Numbered from the stretch's first letter, positions 45,142 through 55,060 are shown. The stretch is 64,000 nucleotides of DNA from Pseudooceanicola nitratireducens (GCF_900109195.1 NZ_FNZG01000001.1:806001-870000); one strand, 5' to 3'. Program-made: numbers and translations. Notes: generated by a model from the letters alone, not told the origin.

Positions 45142-46497
45142 TTACTCGGCCCCTTGCTGCTTTTTGGCCTTCTGTGCCTTCAGCATTTCGAACAATTTCC
45201 GTGCCAGCCCCGGTTTGGTCACCTGCTTGGCCCGACCGATGGCCAGGGCCCCCGGTTCGACGTCCTGCGTGATCACGGAGCCAGAGCCCGTCATCGCATC
45301 ATCCCCGATCGAGACAGGCGCCACCAACATCGTCGAGGACCCGATGAAGGCCCGCGCGCCGATCCGGGTCTGATGTTTCATGACCCCGTCGTAATTGCAG
45401 GTCACCGTGCCCGCGCCAAGGTTGGCTTCCTCTCCAACTTCCGCGTCTCCAACATAGGTCAGGTGGTTGATCTTGGCACCCCGATCCACGCGAGAGGCCT
45501 TGATCTCAACGAAGTTGCCGATCTTCACGTCCTCGGCCAGTTCGGCACCGGGACGCAGGCGGGCATAGGGGCCGACAACGGACCCACGGCTGACGTGGCA
45601 GCCTTCCAGATGCGAAAACGGCCGGACGGTGACACCGGATTCCACCGAAGCCCCGGGGCCGAAGACCACATTGGGTTCCACCACGCTGTCACGGCCGATC
45701 ACGGTATCAAAAGCGAAATGCACGGTGTCGGGGGCGATCAGGGTCACGCCGTCCTCCAGCGCCTCGGTGCGGCGACGGGCCTGGAAGAGCGCCTCGGCCG
45801 CGGAAAGTTCCGCACGGGAGTTCACTCCAAGGGTCTCGGCCTCGTCACAGGTGACGGCCCCGGCGGACAGCCCGCGCCCGCGGGCCAACCCGATGATGTC
45901 GGTCAGGTAATATTCGCCAGAGGCATTGTCGTTGCCGACCGCGTCGATCAGGTCGAACAGAACCTGCGCATTGGCGGCGATCACGCCGGAATTGCAAAGG
46001 GTTATGCGGCGCTCTTCTTCGGTCGCGTCCTTGAACTCAACGATCCGTTCAAGATTTTTCCCGTCCATCACCAGCCGCCCGTAGCGGCCCGGGTCCGCGG
46101 CCTCGAAGCCCAGCACGACCACGTCATGGGCGGCGCGCGCCTCGCGCATCTTTTCCAGCGTCTCGGTCTGCACGAAAGGCGTGTCGCCATAAAGCACGAT
46201 CACATCGCCCTCGAACCCCTCAAGCGCGCTGCGCGCCTGGGCGACCGCATGGGCGGTGCCCAGCTGTTCGCCTTGCTCGGCGATGTCGACCATGGGCTGA
46301 TAGTCCAGCGCGGCCTTGCCAACGGCCTCTCCTCCGTGGCCGGTGACCACGACGATGCGCGACGGGTCCTGGAATTCCGCCGCGCGGATGGCATGCACCA
46401 GCATGGGCGCGCCGCCGATCTGATGCAGAACCTTGGGCAGGTCGGAGTTCATCCGCGTCCCTTGCCCGGCCGCCAGGATGACGAAAGCGATGCTCAT
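45142..46497 (-). CDS. glmU: bifunctional UDP-GlcNAc pyrophosphorylase / GlcN-1-P acetyltransferase
   Basis: GlmU performs the last two steps to UDP-GlcNAc, the precursor of peptidoglycan and lipid A. The 451-residue protein has an N-terminal nucleotidyltransferase domain (LAAGQGTRMNSDLPKVL near residue 8) and a C-terminal left-handed beta helix with hexapeptide repeats (for example VGPYARLRPGAELAEDVKIG and VGDAEVGEEANLGAG). The start at 46497 (MSIAFVILAAG) was chosen; the extension to 46593 is not family-like. It begins an operon with glmS and alkD and is divergent from gph with 163 bases between. Confidence 0.97.
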   Translation of the reverse strand: MSIAFVILAAGQGTRMNSDLPKVLHQIGGAPMLVHAIRAAEFQDPSRIVVVTGHGGEAVGKAALDYQPMVDIAEQGEQLGTAHAVAQARSALEGFEGDVIVLYGDTPFVQTETLEKMREARAAHDVVVLGFEAADPGRYGRLVMDGKNLERIVEFKDATEEERRITLCNSGVIAANAQVLFDLIDAVGNDNASGEYYLTDIIGLARGRGLSAGAVTCDEAETLGVNSRAELSAAEALFQARRRTEALEDGVTLIAPDTVHFAFDTVIGRDSVVEPNVVFGPGASVESGVTVRPFSHLEGCHVSRGSVVGPYARLRPGAELAEDVKIGNFVEIKASRVDRGAKINHLTYVGDAEVGEEANLGAGTVTCNYDGVMKHQTRIGARAFIGSSTMLVAPVSIGDDAMTGSGSVITQDVEPGALAIGRAKQVTKPGLARKLFEMLKAQKAKKQQGAE

Positions 46498-46660
46498 ATG
46501 ACCTGTGTCCTCGATCTTCTGCTCTGATGCCACGCCCCGGATCGCCCGGGGAACAAGGCCTGATTGTCTTTCACTCGGGGCCGTTTTATCCAACTGCTGT
46601 CAGCGTGCAAGGGCGCGCCGGATCAACTTGGGTTTCGGACCCGTAACAGGAGAGCAGCGG

Positions 46661-47323
46661 ATGACCACCATCGTTTTCGATCTGGACGGGACCCTGGCCG
46701 ACACCAGTGGCGACCTGCTGGCCGCGGCCAATGCCTGCTTTCGCGATCTTGGCCACGGGGACGTTCTGCTACCCTCGGATGCAGGCACTGCGCTGCGCGG
46801 CGGACGGGCCATGTTGCGCCTTGGAATGGGCCGGATCGGACGCGTCGGGGACGAGGCGGAAATCGACCGCCAGTACCCCCGTCTGCTACAAGCCTACGAG
46901 GCGGATATCGCCCATCATACAGTGCTTTACCCGGGCGCGATGGAGGCGGTGACTGCCCTGAAATCCGCCGGCCATCCGGTCGCCATCTGCACCAACAAAC
47001 CCGAGGGGCTGGCGCGCATCCTGTTAAGCGAACTGAATGTTCTGGATGCTTTCGACGCGCTGATCGGGGCCGATACATTGCCCGTGCGCAAACCCGATCC
47101 GGAACCGCTGCGCGAAGCGGTCCGGCGCGCCGGCGGGGATCCGCTTGCCTGTTGTCTGGTCGGAGACAGCGACACCGACCGCAACACCGCCAGGGCGGCG
47201 GGCGTGCCCTCGATCCTGGTGACCTTCGGGCCAAGCGGCGAGGACATGGCCGCGCTGGAACCCGAGGCGCTGCTGCACCACTTCGACGATCTGCCGGGCC
47301 TGATTGCCACGCTGACGCGGTGA
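46661..47323 (+). CDS. gph: HAD hydrolase, phosphoglycolate phosphatase-like
   Basis: A 220-residue HAD-superfamily phosphatase. Motif I is FDLDGTLADT (catalytic Asp and acid Asp), motif II is in CTNKPEG, motif III around RKPDPEPL and motif IV GDSDTDRNTARAAG. The fold and length match Gph, which dephosphorylates 2-phosphoglycolate formed during DNA repair or by Rubisco, although other phosphosugars are possible. The start at 46661 follows CAGGAGA. Divergent from glmU; the nearby alkylation-repair gene would fit a DNA-repair role but this is speculation. Confidence 0.88.
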   Translation: MTTIVFDLDGTLADTSGDLLAAANACFRDLGHGDVLLPSDAGTALRGGRAMLRLGMGRIGRVGDEAEIDRQYPRLLQAYEADIAHHTVLYPGAMEAVTALKSAGHPVAICTNKPEGLARILLSELNVLDAFDALIGADTLPVRKPDPEPLREAVRRAGGDPLACCLVGDSDTDRNTARAAGVPSILVTFGPSGEDMAALEPEALLHHFDDLPGLIATLTR

Positions 47324-47426
47324 AATACCCGGGCCCGCACGCCAAGGATTGACCGGACCGCGCCCCGGACCTACCCGGGGAAGGACCCGGCCACAGGGCC
47401 GGAGCCGCCATGGGAAGTGATGCCCG

Positions 47427-48689
47427 ATGTCCCAGACGTCCGCCCCAACACCTGTCCTGTCGCCCGCCACGGCAAGGCGCTCGACCATCTTCATCTTTGT
47501 GACGGTGCTGATCGACATGATCGGCATCGGGCTGATCTGGCCCGTGGTCCCGGCGCTTTTGCAGGACGTGGGCGGAGTCGATCTGGCGGATGCCACGGTG
47601 ATCGGCGGCTGGATGTTCGCGGCCTATGCGTTGGCGCAATTCCTGGGCGGGCCGCTGATGGGCAACCTGTCGGACGCCTATGGGCGGCGGCCCCTGCTGC
47701 TGCTGGCGATCGGCGGGCTGGCCGTGGATTACGTCTTTTCCGCCCTGGCCCCGACCGTCTGGCTGCTGATCCTGGGCCGGGCCATCGCGGGGTTCTGCGG
47801 GGCCTCGCATGTCATCGCGACGGCCTTCCTGACCGACATCACCCCGCCCGAGGGCCGCGCCCGCGCCTTCGGCCTGATCGGCGCAGCCTTTGGCATGGGG
47901 TTTGTCATCGGCCCGGCCATTGGCGGGCTTCTGGGTGAACTTGGCCCCCGCGTGCCCTTCTGGGCGGCGGCCGCGCTGGCCGGGGCAAATTTCATCTTCG
48001 GCTACCTGATCCTGCCGGAATCCCTGCCGCCCGAGAAACGCCGCCCCTTCCGCTGGCGCAGGTCCAACCCCTTCTCGGTGCTGATGATCTTTCGCGGTTA
48101 CCCTTCGGTTCTGCCGATGACGATGGTGCTTGCGCTCTATTTCTTTGCGGGCAACGTCTATCCGACGCTCTGGTCCTTCTGGGGCATCGCCACCTTCGGC
48201 TGGAGCGAGGCGATGATCGGCGCGACCCTGGCGATGTTCGGCGTCATGGCGGCGCTGGTGCAGGGCGGGCTGTCGGGGCCTTTGGTGAAACGCTTCGGAG
48301 AAGGCCGCATGGTGGTCTTCGGGCTGATCGTCGGCACCACCGGGGCGACGTGCTTTGCCTTTACGCAAAGCTTCACCTGGGTGCTGGTCCTGCTGCCGAT
48401 CGTGGCCTTCGAAGGGCTGGTGCACCCCTGTATCACCGCGCTGATGACCCGTGACGTGCCCGACGATGCCCAGGGGGAACTCCAGGGCGGGCTGGCCAGC
48501 ATCACCAATCTGTCGACGCTGTTTTCCGCGCTGTTCTTCACCCAGCTTTTCGGCTGGTCCGTCCGGCCCGAGGCCGCGCAGCCTTGGCCCGGCGCGGCCT
48601 TCCTTGTGGCGGGGGCGCTGATGGGGCTTGCGCTGCTGCTGTTCCTCGTGGTGAATCGACGCTCAGACCCCAGGGCGGCGGATCGCTGA
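47427..48689 (+). CDS. MFS transporter, TCR/Tet (TetA-like) group
   Basis: A 420-residue 12-helix major facilitator protein. The helix 2-3 loop has the motif A-like GPLMGNLSDAYGRRP, and the helix 1 sequence VLIDMIGIGLIWPVVPALL and helix 5 motif C-like GFVIGPAIGGLLG mark it as a drug:H+ antiporter of the TetA type. It might export tetracycline-like compounds or a metabolite; sequence alone does not decide, and no TetR repressor adjoins it. A GC-rich hairpin without T-run is in the 103-base gap after gph. The next gene, an aminotransferase, follows after 34 bases. Confidence 0.87.
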   Translation: MSQTSAPTPVLSPATARRSTIFIFVTVLIDMIGIGLIWPVVPALLQDVGGVDLADATVIGGWMFAAYALAQFLGGPLMGNLSDAYGRRPLLLLAIGGLAVDYVFSALAPTVWLLILGRAIAGFCGASHVIATAFLTDITPPEGRARAFGLIGAAFGMGFVIGPAIGGLLGELGPRVPFWAAAALAGANFIFGYLILPESLPPEKRRPFRWRRSNPFSVLMIFRGYPSVLPMTMVLALYFFAGNVYPTLWSFWGIATFGWSEAMIGATLAMFGVMAALVQGGLSGPLVKRFGEGRMVVFGLIVGTTGATCFAFTQSFTWVLVLLPIVAFEGLVHPCITALMTRDVPDDAQGELQGGLASITNLSTLFSALFFTQLFGWSVRPEAAQPWPGAAFLVAGALMGLALLLFLVVNRRSDPRAADR

Positions 48690-48723
48690 TCCATCGCCGC
48701 CCCAGACCCGCGCAGGAGGCCGC

Positions 48724-49923
48724 ATGACCGAAAGGTTCACAGGCAACTTCACCCAGCAGGAGCCGATCCCAGACGCCGCCATCGACGCCGCGATGGAGGT
48801 CCTGCGCTCGGGTCGGCTGCACCGCTACAACACTGCGGAAGGCGAGGCCGGGGAAACCGCGCTGCTGGAGCAGGAGTTCGCCGCCGCCATGGGCGCGCGC
48901 TATGCGCTGGCCACGGCTTCGGGCGGGTCGGCCATCGCCACCGCCCTGCGCGCGGTGCAGGTCCAGCCCGGCGAAGAAGTCCTGACCAACGCCTTCACCC
49001 TGGCCCCGGTGCCCGGGGCGATTGCCTCGCTCGGTGCGGTGCCGGTCTATGTCGGCGTGACCGAGGGGCTGGTGATCGACATCGACCACCTGCAGACGTT
49101 GGCCGAGACCGGCACATACCGCGTGTTGCTGCTGTCGCACATGCGCGGGCATATCTGCGACATGGACCGGCTGATGGCGATCTGCGATGCCGCCGGGATC
49201 CTCGTGATCGAGGATTGCGCCCATACCATGGGCGGGGCCTGGGATGGCACCATGTCCGGCCAGCACGGCGCAATGGCCTGTTATTCCACGCAGACCTACA
49301 AGCACATGAACTCGGGCGAGGGCGGATTTCTGACTTCGGACGATCCCGACCTGATGGCGCGGGCCATCGTGTTGTCGGGCAGCTACATGCTGTATGACCG
49401 GCACCTGGCCGCGCCGGGGCCAGAGCATTTTGAACAGGTGAAATACGTCACGCCCAATATCTCGGGGCGGATGGACAACCTGCGCGCCGCGATCCTGCGC
49501 CCACAGCTGCGCGCGCTTCAGGACCAGTGCGACCGCTGGAACGACCGCTACCGCCGGGTCGAGGATGGGTTGCGCGGCACCCCCGGACTGAGTGTCATCG
49601 AACGCCCTGCGAAAGAGCGCTACGTCGGGTCCTCGATCCAGTTTCTGCTGCTGGACTGGTCCGACAAGGCCGTGAACGAGGTGCTGCGCCGTTGCGCTGC
49701 CCGCGGGGTCGAGCTGAAGTGGTTCGGCGGGGCCGAGCCCGTGGGCTTCACCTCTCGTTATGACAGCTGGCGCTATGCCCCGTCGCAGCCCATGCCGCGC
49801 ACCGACCGGGTGCTGAAGGGCATCGTCGACATGCGCCTGCCGCTGACCTTTTCCCTGCAGGACTGCGATCTTCTGGCCCGCATTATCCGGGCCGAGGTCG
49901 GCGCGGTGTTTCAAAGCAGCTGA
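48724..49923 (+). CDS. DegT/DnrJ/EryC1/StrS family aminotransferase
   Basis: A 399-residue PLP enzyme. The Schiff-base Lys is probably Lys193 in STQTYKHMNSGEGG, with the phosphate-binding and Asp segment IEDCAHTMGG before it and GGSAIATALRAV at the cofactor site. The family makes amino sugars for envelope glycans or antibiotics, or acts on other keto substrates. No sugar-nucleotide enzymes sit beside it, so it may instead be a small-molecule aminotransferase linked to the MFS exporter gene 34 bases upstream. Ribosome binding site CAGGAGG. Followed by a terminator and convergent with the PNPOx-like gene. Confidence 0.88.
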   Translation: MTERFTGNFTQQEPIPDAAIDAAMEVLRSGRLHRYNTAEGEAGETALLEQEFAAAMGARYALATASGGSAIATALRAVQVQPGEEVLTNAFTLAPVPGAIASLGAVPVYVGVTEGLVIDIDHLQTLAETGTYRVLLLSHMRGHICDMDRLMAICDAAGILVIEDCAHTMGGAWDGTMSGQHGAMACYSTQTYKHMNSGEGGFLTSDDPDLMARAIVLSGSYMLYDRHLAAPGPEHFEQVKYVTPNISGRMDNLRAAILRPQLRALQDQCDRWNDRYRRVEDGLRGTPGLSVIERPAKERYVGSSIQFLLLDWSDKAVNEVLRRCAARGVELKWFGGAEPVGFTSRYDSWRYAPSQPMPRTDRVLKGIVDMRLPLTFSLQDCDLLARIIRAEVGAVFQSS

Positions 49924-49947
49924 ACGGCACCGCCCAAGCGCTGAACG

Positions 49948-49984
49948 CAGAAAGGCCCCGGACGTCTCTGGGGCCTTTCTGTTT
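49948..49984. terminator. terminator between the DegT and PNPOx-like genes
   Basis: A perfect 12-bp stem CAGAAAGGCCCC / GGGGCCTTTCTG (49948-49959 with 49970-49981), ten-base loop and TTT. It can serve both convergent genes. Confidence 0.85.
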
Positions 49985-50000
49985 GATCTTGTTGATCTTG
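49983..50000. repeat. 9-bp tandem duplication at a convergent junction
   Basis: TTGATCTTG is repeated twice directly, just after the terminator stem. Fourth such junction repeat in the window. Confidence 0.7.
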
Positions 50001-50022
50001 CGGGGATCTCAATGCCTCCGCA

Positions 50023-50499
50023 TCAGAAGCTGATGGATCCATGTTCGCCCATGTCCGGCGTGTCGTCCGACATGTTCGCCTTGGCGATCTGGTACAGGAA
50101 CCCGGCCGCGCCGTCGGTCGCCCAGATCTCGCCCCGCGTCGGGCGGAAGGCCAGCAGGCGCACGTCGTCGTCTTCGCGGCCGTCCTCGAACCAGGCGGCG
50201 GCGACGGGGGACCACAGTTCATCCAGCTTGGCGGAATTGTCGGCCTGGGTCAGGCTGCCTTCGACCGTGCCATACAGCTTTGCGCCGCTGTCACCGTAGA
50301 TCAGGCGCACGGTGCCGGCCCCATTGGCCGCCGTCTGCGCATCCGTACCTTCGGCGGTGATGAACCAGATGACGCCTTCGTCCTTGTCGGCATAGGGCGA
50401 CATCGGCACCGCGCGGCCGTCGATTTCCATCAGAACGGCGCGGGCGTCGCCGGCGCGGTCCCAGAAGGTTTCCTTCAGATTGTGCACATGATCTTTCAT
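50023..50499 (-). CDS. pyridoxamine-5'-phosphate-oxidase-like protein (general stress type)
   Basis: A 158-residue split-barrel flavin-binding-type protein like general stress protein 26. Segments such as LMEIDGRAVPMSPYADKDEGVIWFIT and AWFEDGREDDDVRLLAFRPTRGEIW match the family. These proteins bind FMN or related cofactors, but most have no proven reaction. The start ATG at 50499 was chosen because AAGGAG lies six bases before it; a TTG at 50505 precedes it in frame. It is divergent from the leucine operon by 139 bases. Confidence 0.85.
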   Translation of the reverse strand: MKDHVHNLKETFWDRAGDARAVLMEIDGRAVPMSPYADKDEGVIWFITAEGTDAQTAANGAGTVRLIYGDSGAKLYGTVEGSLTQADNSAKLDELWSPVAAAWFEDGREDDDVRLLAFRPTRGEIWATDGAAGFLYQIAKANMSDDTPDMGEHGSISF

Positions 50500-50604
50500 C
50501 TCCAACTCCTTTGTCTGGGGTCATCTGCCCCGTTGAAAGGCCAACGCCCGAACCGCGCCGATGTTCCTGCCTCTTGACCCGACTCACGCGCTGTGATCCA
50601 TATA

Positions 50605-50618
50605 TGAACAAGTGTTCA
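50605..50618. promoter_or_regulatory. operator candidate of the leucine catabolic operon
   Basis: TGAACA-AG-TGTTCA, a perfect inverted repeat, 21 bases before the ivd start codon and before its GGGAGGAGGGG ribosome binding site. LiuR or LiuQ regulators control such operons in other proteobacteria; which regulator acts here is not shown. Confidence 0.5.
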
Positions 50619-50638
50619 ATAAACGGGAGGAGGGGCCC

Positions 50639-51802
50639 ATGTTCACCGCATCGATGAAATTCGATCTGGGCGAGGACGTGAACGCGCTGCGCGAGATGGT
50701 GCATCGCTTTGCGCAGGAACGGATCAAGCCGATGGCGGCGAAGATCGACGCCGACAATGAATTCCCGGCCGAGCTGTGGAAGGAAATGGGCGACCTGGGC
50801 CTGCTGGGGATCACCGTTCCCGAAGAATTCGGCGGATCCGGCATGTCCTACCTGGCGCATGTGATCGCGGTCGAGGAAATCGCCCGTGCCAGCGCCTCGG
50901 TCTCTTTGTCCTACGGCGCGCATTCGAACCTTTGCGTCAACCAGATCAAGCTGAACGGCACCGAAGAACAGAAGGCCAGGTTCCTGCCCGGCCTCGTCTC
51001 GGGCGATCACGTGGGCGCGCTGGCCATGTCGGAACCCGCCGCCGGATCCGACGTGGTGTCGATGAAGCTGCGTGCCGAAAAGCGCAATGATCACTACCGG
51101 TTGAACGGTGGCAAGTACTGGATCACCAACGGTCCTGATGCCGACACGCTGGTCGTCTATGCCAAAACCGACCCCGACGCCGGGTCCAGGGGCATCACCG
51201 CCTTCCTGATCGAAAAGTCGATGAAGGGCTTCTCGACCTCGCCGCATTTCGACAAGCTGGGCATGCGGGGATCGAACACGGCCGAGCTGATCTTCGAGGA
51301 CGTCGAAGTGCCCTTCGAAAACGTCCTGGGCGAAGAGGGCAAGGGCGTGCGCGTGCTGATGTCGGGGCTCGATTACGAACGCGTCGTGCTCTCGGGGATT
51401 GGCACCGGCATCATGGCCGCCTGCCTGGACGAGATCATGCCCTACATGCGCGACCGCACCCAGTTCGGCCAGTCCATCGGGGACTTCCAGCTGATGCAGG
51501 GCAAGATGGCCGACATGTACACCAAGATGAACTCGGCCCGCGCCTATGTCTACGAGGTCGCCAAGGCCTGTGACCGGGGCGAGGTGATGCGCCAGGACGC
51601 CGCCGCCTGCGTGCTTTACGCCTCGGAAGAGGCGATGGTCGTGGCGCATCAGGCTGTTCAGGCCATGGGCGGGGCAGGGTATCTGAACGACAACCCCGTT
51701 GGCAGGATCTTCCGCGACGCCAAGCTGATGGAGATCGGGGCCGGCACGTCGGAAATCCGCCGCATGCTGATCGGCCGCGAAATGATGGCCTCGATGAGGT
51801 GA
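50639..51802 (+). CDS. ivd: isovaleryl-CoA dehydrogenase
   Basis: A 387-residue FAD acyl-CoA dehydrogenase catalysing isovaleryl-CoA to 3-methylcrotonyl-CoA, the third step of leucine breakdown. The catalytic base is Glu247 in SGLDYERVV, the position typical of isovaleryl-CoA dehydrogenase rather than of the medium-chain type. FAD contacts include WITNGPDAD and [13 protein letters not shown]. Start 50639 (MFTASMKF) with GGGAGGAGGGG before it. First gene of the operon; a palindrome lies upstream. The next gene begins at its stop. Confidence 0.94.
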   Translation: MFTASMKFDLGEDVNALREMVHRFAQERIKPMAAKIDADNEFPAELWKEMGDLGLLGITVPEEFGGSGMSYLAHVIAVEEIARASASVSLSYGAHSNLCVNQIKLNGTEEQKARFLPGLVSGDHVGALAMSEPAAGSDVVSMKLRAEKRNDHYRLNGGKYWITNGPDADTLVVYAKTDPDAGSRGITAFLIEKSMKGFSTSPHFDKLGMRGSNTAELIFEDVEVPFENVLGEEGKGVRVLMSGLDYERVVLSGIGTGIMAACLDEIMPYMRDRTQFGQSIGDFQLMQGKMADMYTKMNSARAYVYEVAKACDRGEVMRQDAAACVLYASEEAMVVAHQAVQAMGGAGYLNDNPVGRIFRDAKLMEIGAGTSEIRRMLIGREMMASMR

Positions 51803-51804
51803 CC

Positions 51805-53361
51805 ATGCTGTCGCGCGACACGGATTTCGACAGCCTGACCAAGGGCTTCAGCTGGGACATCCCGTCCCGGCTGAACATGGCGACGCAGGTCTGCGACGAT
51901 TGGGCTGCGCGGGAACCGGCGCGCACGGCGATCATCGACATGACCGGCCCGCGCCGGCGCGACGTGTCCTATGCCGCGCTGCGCGAAATGGCGGAAACCA
52001 TGGCCACGGCGCTGCTGGATCGCGGCATCGTTGCGGGGGACCGGGTCGGCGTGCTGCGGTCGCAGGACGCCTGGTGCGCCGCCGCCCATATCGCGATCTG
52101 GAAGGTCGGCGCGATTTCCGTGCCGCTGTTCAAGCTGTTCCGCGAAGACGCCCTGCGCAGCCGGGTGATGGACAGCGGGCTGACGCTGGCGATCAGCGAT
52201 GCGGAAGGCGCGGCGATGCTGGGCCCCCTTGGGGTGACGTCCCTGGTGCCAGAGGACGGGCTGCCCGACATGTTCACCCCGACGCTTCAGACCGGGGCCG
52301 AGGATCCGGCCGTCCTGATCTATACCTCGGGCACGACCGGCAAGCCCAAGGGCGCGCTGCATGCGCATCGTGTGCTGACCGGCCATCTGCCCGGCGTGGA
52401 ATTGTCCCATGATTTTCTGGGGGGTGAGGGCGATTGCCTTTGGACCCCGGCGGACTGGGCCTGGATCGGCGGGCTGTTCGACGTGCTGATGCCAGGGCTG
52501 GCGCTTGGCGTGCCTGTGGTGGCGGCCAGGATGCCGAAATTCTCGGTCACCGCCTGCGTTGACCTGATCGCGGAGACAGGCATTCGCAACGTCTTCTTCC
52601 CGCCGACCGCCCTGCGTATGCTGAAGGCCGAGGGCGCGAAGATCCCCGGCCTGCGGTCCGTGGCCTCGGGCGGGGAACCCCTTGGGGACGAGATGCTGGC
52701 CTGGGGGCGCGACGCCATGGGGCTGACCATCAACGAATTCTACGGCCAGACCGAATGCAACATGGTCGTGTCCTCCTGCGGGGCCTCTTTCCCCGGTGCG
52801 CCGGGCTGCGCGGGCCGGCCCGTGCCCGGCCACGACGTTGCGGTGATCGACGCCGCAGGAGAGTTAACGGATTCCGAAGGCGATGTGGCCATCAGGCGAG
52901 GATCGGCCTCGATGATGCTGGAATACTGGCAAAAGCCCGACGCCACCGCCGAGAAGTTCCGCGGCGACTGGATGCTGACCGGCGATCGCGGCGTGATGGA
53001 GGGTGGCTACCTGCGCCTGGTCGGGCGCGAGGATGACGTCATCACCTCGTCCGGCTACCGGATCGGCCCTGGCGAGGTCGAGGATTGCCTGCTGACCCAT
53101 CCGGCCGTTGCTACCGCTGGTGTCGTGGGTAAACCCGATCCGCTGCGTACCGAAATCGTCAAGGCCTACATCGTCTTGAAACCCGGAGCTGCGGCATCGC
53201 CCGAGACCGAGCAAGACATTGTTAACCATGTTAAATCCCGCTTGTCGGGCCACAACTACCCGCGTGAAATCACCTTTGTCGAGGCGCTGCCGATGACGGT
53301 CACCGGCAAGGTGATCCGCAAGGACTTGAAGGCCCGCGCCATTCAGGAGGCACAGTCATGA
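51805..53361 (+). CDS. AMP-dependent acyl-CoA synthetase
   Basis: A 518-residue adenylate-forming acid:CoA ligase. The P-loop motif is [13 protein letters not shown], then the adenylate motif [10 protein letters not shown] and TGDRGVME, and the C-terminal lysine in [10 protein letters not shown]. Its length matches medium-chain/branched-chain synthetases rather than the ~650-residue acetoacetyl-CoA synthetase. In this operon it may activate isovalerate or another branched acid, or acetoacetate released by HMG-CoA lyase. The ATG at 51805 has GAGG five bases before it; an overlapping GTG at 51799 is possible. Confidence 0.88.
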   Translation: MLSRDTDFDSLTKGFSWDIPSRLNMATQVCDDWAAREPARTAIIDMTGPRRRDVSYAALREMAETMATALLDRGIVAGDRVGVLRSQDAWCAAAHIAIWKVGAISVPLFKLFREDALRSRVMDSGLTLAISDAEGAAMLGPLGVTSLVPEDGLPDMFTPTLQTGAEDPAVLIYTSGTTGKPKGALHAHRVLTGHLPGVELSHDFLGGEGDCLWTPADWAWIGGLFDVLMPGLALGVPVVAARMPKFSVTACVDLIAETGIRNVFFPPTALRMLKAEGAKIPGLRSVASGGEPLGDEMLAWGRDAMGLTINEFYGQTECNMVVSSCGASFPGAPGCAGRPVPGHDVAVIDAAGELTDSEGDVAIRRGSASMMLEYWQKPDATAEKFRGDWMLTGDRGVMEGGYLRLVGREDDVITSSGYRIGPGEVEDCLLTHPAVATAGVVGKPDPLRTEIVKAYIVLKPGAAASPETEQDIVNHVKSRLSGHNYPREITFVEALPMTVTGKVIRKDLKARAIQEAQS

Positions 53362-54965
53362 AACTACGTTCCGGGGCGATCGCATCGTCCGAAGACTTCC
53401 GCCGCAACCGCGATGGTCATCTGGCCGCGCTGCAAGTGGTGCAGGAGGCCGCCGAAGCCGCCGCCCTGGGTGGAGGCGAGAAATCCCGCGACCGTCACCT
53501 GAGCCGCGGCAAGCTGCTGCCCCGTGACCGTGTGGCCGGGCTGCTTGATCCCGGCTCGCCCTTCCTGGAACTGGGGGCGACCGCCGCGCATGACATGTAC
53601 GGCAATGCCGCGCCCTGTGCCGGGATCATCACCGGCATCGGTCGCGTGCAGGGCCGCGAGGTCATGGTGGTCTGCAACGACGCCACCGTGAAGGGCGGCA
53701 CATATTACCCGATGACGGTGAAAAAACACCTGCGTGCCCAGGAGGTTGCCGAGGAAAATCATCTGCCGTGCGTCTACCTGGTCGACAGCGGCGGGGCCAA
53801 CCTGCCGAACCAGGACGAGGTCTTTCCCGACCGCGACCACTTTGGCCGGATCTTCTACAACCAGGCAAGGATGAGCGCCAAGGGCATCCCCCAGATCGCC
53901 GTGGTCATGGGATCCTGCACCGCCGGGGGGGCCTATGTGCCCGCGATGTCGGACGTGACGATCATCGTGAAGGAACAGGGCACGATCTTCCTTGCCGGCC
54001 CGCCGCTGGTCAAGGCCGCAACCGGAGAGGTCGTGTCGGCCGAGGATCTGGGCGGCGGCGACGTGCACACCCGGCTGTCGGGCGTTGCGGATTACCTGGC
54101 CGAGGATGATGCCCATGCGCTGGCCCTGGCCCGCCGCGCCGTCGGCAGCCTGGGCTTTGCGCCCCATGTCAGCCACCTGCAACTGCAGTCGCCCGAGGAG
54201 CCGGCCTATGACCCCGATGAGATCATCGGCGTCGTGCCGGCCGATCTGCGCACGCCCTATGACATCCGCGAAGTCATCGCGCGTATGGTCGACGGATCGC
54301 GGTTCGACGAATTCAAGCCGCGCTTTGGCGAGACGCTGGTGACCGGCTTCGCCCATGTCATGGGCATGCCCGTAGGCATCGTGGCCAACAACGGCGTGCT
54401 GTTTTCCGAGGCCGCCCAGAAGGGCGCGCATTTCGTCGAGCTTTGTTCGCAGCGCCGTATCCCGCTGGTATTCCTGCAGAATATCACCGGCTTCATGGTC
54501 GGTCGGAAGTATGAAAATGAAGGCATCGCGCGGCATGGGGCCAAGATGGTCACCGCCGTGGCCAGCACCAATGTGCCCAAGATCACCATGCTGGTGGGCG
54601 GATCCTTCGGGGCGGGGAACTATGGCATGGCCGGACGGGCCTACAGCCCGCGCTTCCTGTGGACCTGGCCCAATTCGCGCATCAGCGTGATGGGCGGGGA
54701 ACAGGCGGCGGGCGTGCTGGCCACGGTGAAACGCGACGGCATCGAACGCACCGGCGGCAGCTGGTCCGCCGAGGAAGAGGCGGACTTCAAGCGCCCCACC
54801 ATCGAGATGTTCGAACGCCAGTCGCATCCGCTTTATGCCTCGGCCCGGCTGTGGGATGACGGGGTGATCGACCCGCGCAAATCGCGCGAGGTGCTGGCGC
54901 TGAGCCTGCGTGCCGCGCTGAATGCCCCGATCGAAGAGACGCGCTTTGGCGTGTTCCGGATGTGA
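53358..54965 (+). CDS. mccB: methylcrotonyl-CoA carboxylase beta (carboxyltransferase) subunit
   Basis: A 535-residue carboxyltransferase of the biotin-dependent family. The segments [11 protein letters not shown] and DVFPD-like [19 protein letters not shown] are typical of MccB/LiuB. With the alpha subunit it carboxylates 3-methylcrotonyl-CoA to 3-methylglutaconyl-CoA. Start overlaps the ligase stop by four bases (ATGA). It is followed by a 103-base gap holding a repeat copy before the next gene, the only long gap in an otherwise overlapping operon. Confidence 0.94.
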   Translation: MKLRSGAIASSEDFRRNRDGHLAALQVVQEAAEAAALGGGEKSRDRHLSRGKLLPRDRVAGLLDPGSPFLELGATAAHDMYGNAAPCAGIITGIGRVQGREVMVVCNDATVKGGTYYPMTVKKHLRAQEVAEENHLPCVYLVDSGGANLPNQDEVFPDRDHFGRIFYNQARMSAKGIPQIAVVMGSCTAGGAYVPAMSDVTIIVKEQGTIFLAGPPLVKAATGEVVSAEDLGGGDVHTRLSGVADYLAEDDAHALALARRAVGSLGFAPHVSHLQLQSPEEPAYDPDEIIGVVPADLRTPYDIREVIARMVDGSRFDEFKPRFGETLVTGFAHVMGMPVGIVANNGVLFSEAAQKGAHFVELCSQRRIPLVFLQNITGFMVGRKYENEGIARHGAKMVTAVASTNVPKITMLVGGSFGAGNYGMAGRAYSPRFLWTWPNSRISVMGGEQAAGVLATVKRDGIERTGGSWSAEEEADFKRPTIEMFERQSHPLYASARLWDDGVIDPRKSREVLALSLRAALNAPIEETRFGVFRM

Positions 54966-54996
54966 TGGCCTGCGTTTGCGATAGCGGAGAGGGCAT

Positions 54997-55060
54997 GGGG
55001 CGCTGCCCCGCCGCGCAAGGCGCGGCCCCCCGGAGTATTTCGGGCAAGATGATCGAGGGG
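54997..55060 (+). repeat. interspersed intergenic repeat, copy 2
   Basis: GGGGCGCTGCCCC palindrome, about 20 bases of GC-rich linker and the core GAGTATTTCGGGCAAGATG at 55033-55051. It lies between mccB and the nitronate monooxygenase gene. Confidence 0.75.

Noticed and set aside
47363-47380. Hairpin between gph and the MFS gene as a terminator
   Set aside because: CCCCGG/CCGGGG stem has no T-run; transcription could continue into the MFS gene.
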